DNA from: an uncultured Haloferula sp.
GTDB taxonomy: Bacteria > Verrucomicrobiota > Verrucomicrobiae > Verrucomicrobiales > Akkermansiaceae
Assembly: GCA_946885645.1 (NCBI GenBank)
Contig: CAMPGU010000200.1
Coordinates: 1-7,594, forward strand
DNA: 7,594 nucleotides
Reading direction: 5' to 3'
The notes beneath the pieces are model-generated. The model ran no database searches and was not told the DNA's origin. It saw nothing but the letters and a program-made list of their open reading frames with translations. Of the stretch, positions 6,329 through 7,594 are shown in pieces; position 1 is the stretch's first letter, and each line of letters begins with the position of its first letter. The translations under genes were made by a program, and so were the position numbers.

Positions 6329-6738
6329 TAAAGTGTCACCTTCGAGCTCAGGAGGATCTTCTGCAGCAGATGGCGGTGGCAATGCTCTGCTGCTTCACCG
6401 CAGTGGCACAGCAGGGTGACCTGCTGCTGTCGCGATATGAATCGCAGCAAACGGAGCAAACCCTTCTGCCCATGATTTTTGCTGGTCCGGTTCTTCTCAT
6501 CCACCAGCCCGTCCGCCCACAGTTCCTTCCGATATTCTTTCGAGAAATCCGGCCAAGTGATTTTGCCGTTCAGGAATCCATGGAGCAGCTCCTCGCTTGG
6601 TCCCAGGCTTGGGAGCCACAGGTTATAGCGCGATTTCGGAACGCCTCTCCCCCGGAACCTTGCCACCAGGACCCTCAGGCCGTCCGCCGCCTCGATCATG
6701 GTGCTTACCGACTTGGTCTGGATCGACTCCTTTGCCAT
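6328..6738 (-). CDS. DUF488 family protein (YeaO-like)
   Basis: 136-residue soluble protein of the DUF488 family, whose biochemical role is not established. Visible family features are DGLRVLVARFRGRGVPK (19-35), LWLPSLGPSEELL (40-52), TWPDFSKEYRKEL (61-73) and a C-terminal VTLLCHCGEAAEHCHRH stretch (107-123). The last holds Cys111, His112, Cys113, His119, Cys120, His121 and Arg122, and the CxC/HCHR group could bind a metal or act in thiol chemistry. The N-terminal half is like the short YeaO type, while HCHR is the mark of the longer DUF488 type. The ATG at 6738 is four bases after the stop of the zinc-ribbon gene, so the two form one transcription unit. Codons such as AGA, GGA, CGA, ATA and CCA are more common here than in the neighbouring genes, which may hint at a different origin. 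Confidence 0.85.
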   Translation of the reverse strand: MAKESIQTKSVSTMIEAADGLRVLVARFRGRGVPKSRYNLWLPSLGPSEELLHGFLNGKITWPDFSKEYRKELWADGLVDEKNRTSKNHGQKGLLRLLRFISRQQQVTLLCHCGEAAEHCHRHLLQKILLSSKVTL

Positions 6739-6742
6739 GGCT

Positions 6743-7594
6743 CTAGCGCTGCGTTAGCAACGCAATGACTGCTATCACAATGATTACCAGTAGGGTGACG
6801 AAGGCTACCTTCCACGCGCTGATCGGGAAGCGGGCGTAAGTCGCGCCCGTGACGGCATTCACGGCCCCCTGCCAGGTCTTTCCGCGGTACTGGTAGGCCA
6901 GCAGCCAGATGGGCACGAGGATGTGCTTGAAGGTCTTATCGGAGAATTCCGGGTGAATCCTCAGGTTCCGGTACGTATCGCCAGGCACCTCCCGGCCGCA
7001 GGCCTCGCGTAGCAGGCCCTCCATGGTGCCGAAGCCGTTCCGCGCCGCATCCATCAGCGGCACCTGGTAGTGTTCCACCTGCCAGCCCGACACGTAGCGC
7101 GTTTCGTAAGGCACCAGATCCTTGGTCGGGAAAGGCTCCAGCTTCTCCAGCAGCTCGGTATCCAGCCCTCTCGAGCCGGAAACGACGATGTCGTCGAACC
7201 AGGTGGAAACATGGCCGCTGGCAGGCCTCCAACGGATGCGCCGCTCCTGGCGCGTCACGGTATTGCCGTTGGCGTCGCGGTCCCGGACGGTAACGTAGTA
7301 ATAGGTGCCGCTATCCGCGGTCCAAGGGCACTCCGCGGCGGCGTCGAAGGTCCAGTAGGGGAGATAGACGCGGTGGATGCGGTCCACCAGATTGCGCCGT
7401 TTCAGGTCGTTCGGCGCGAACCAGCGTGCGCCCAGGAAGGCCTTAAGGGAATGGTAGGCTTTCTCTTGCGAAACCACCGCCGGGAGAAGCGATTCGGGAG
7501 AGATGGGACTTTGGATGTCCGTGTAGTCCAGCAGCTCCGGAGAGCCGCAGAAGTCGCAATGCTGGGCCACCGTGCCGGCCGCCCGCACCAGGAC
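6743..7594 (-). CDS. Zinc-ribbon membrane-anchored protein (partial, N-terminus missing)
   Basis: The frame is open to the window edge, so the true start lies beyond 7594; 283 residues are visible. The first GTG in view (7588) is probably internal. The visible start holds a CxxC knuckle (HCDFCGS; Cys13 and Cys16 counting from the edge), presumably the second half of a zinc ribbon. A conserved domain follows with ARWFAPNDLKR (56-66), VYLPYWTFDA (76-85), RWRPASGHVSTWFDD (121-135) and HPEFSDKTFKHILVPIWLLAYQYRGK (spanning 214-239). A single hydrophobic helix near the C-terminus (about 261-280) ends in TQR. Related proteins are often labelled TFIIB-type zinc ribbon or, misleadingly, primosomal protein N'; no helicase motif is present. 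B. subtilis YdjG, which partners PspA and an SPFH protein, may be a distant relative (inference from memory of architecture). It is followed after four bases by the DUF488 gene. Confidence 0.8.
   Translation of the reverse strand, partial: VLVRAAGTVAQHCDFCGSPELLDYTDIQSPISPESLLPAVVSQEKAYHSLKAFLGARWFAPNDLKRRNLVDRIHRVYLPYWTFDAAAECPWTADSGTYYYVTVRDRDANGNTVTRQERRIRWRPASGHVSTWFDDIVVSGSRGLDTELLEKLEPFPTKDLVPYETRYVSGWQVEHYQVPLMDAARNGFGTMEGLLREACGREVPGDTYRNLRIHPEFSDKTFKHILVPIWLLAYQYRGKTWQGAVNAVTGATYARFPISAWKVAFVTLLVIIVIAVIALLTQR

Noticed and set aside
6362..6433. Repeated CTGCTG/GCAGCA motifs that could form hairpins or a repeat array
   Set aside because: They lie within the DUF488 coding region and encode Leu, Gln, Ala and Cys codons of the conserved C-terminus; spacing is irregular.

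Overview
The window looks like ordinary chromosomal DNA from a high-GC, free-living bacterium. Most codons end in G or C, most starts lack a clear Shine-Dalgarno sequence, and there is a Ser-esterase-like lipoprotein of a type I associate with the Planctomycetes-Verrucomicrobia group. Together these suggest a member of the Verrucomicrobia (Luteolibacter-like). That placement is inference from protein flavour, not a measured result. I see no rRNA, tRNA, CRISPR array, transposase, integrase or phage gene.

Left (1-1128, + strand): the last 61 codons of an acetylornithine aminotransferase (argD) are followed after 43 bases by a complete ornithine carbamoyltransferase (argF). This is a piece of an arginine biosynthesis operon. 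Its end faces a two-gene minus-strand unit (3078 to 1149): a class IV-like histone deacetylase-family enzyme, then a ketopantoate reductase (panE).

Centre (3079-5134): a divergent intergenic region of about 114 bases separates the deacetylase from a plus-strand pair. The pair encodes a small DUF485 membrane protein (YjcH-like) and an ActP-type sodium/acetate symporter, 13 bases apart. So a protein or polyamine deacetylase, which would release acetate, stands back to back with an acetate uptake system. No acetyl-CoA synthetase gene is in view.

Right (5170-7594, - strand), read from the right edge inward: a membrane-anchored zinc-ribbon protein (N-terminus outside the window); a DUF488 protein four bases downstream; then, after 89 bases containing a hairpin, an SGNH-hydrolase-like lipoprotein; and ten bases later a small three-helix membrane protein of unknown function. 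A GC-rich hairpin lies between the convergent actP and this last gene and could terminate transcription from both sides.

I found no convincing new biological system. The items most worth a second look are the deacetylase/acetate-transporter divergon, the zinc-ribbon/DUF488 pair, the altered active-site motifs of the lipoprotein, and the unassigned small membrane protein.
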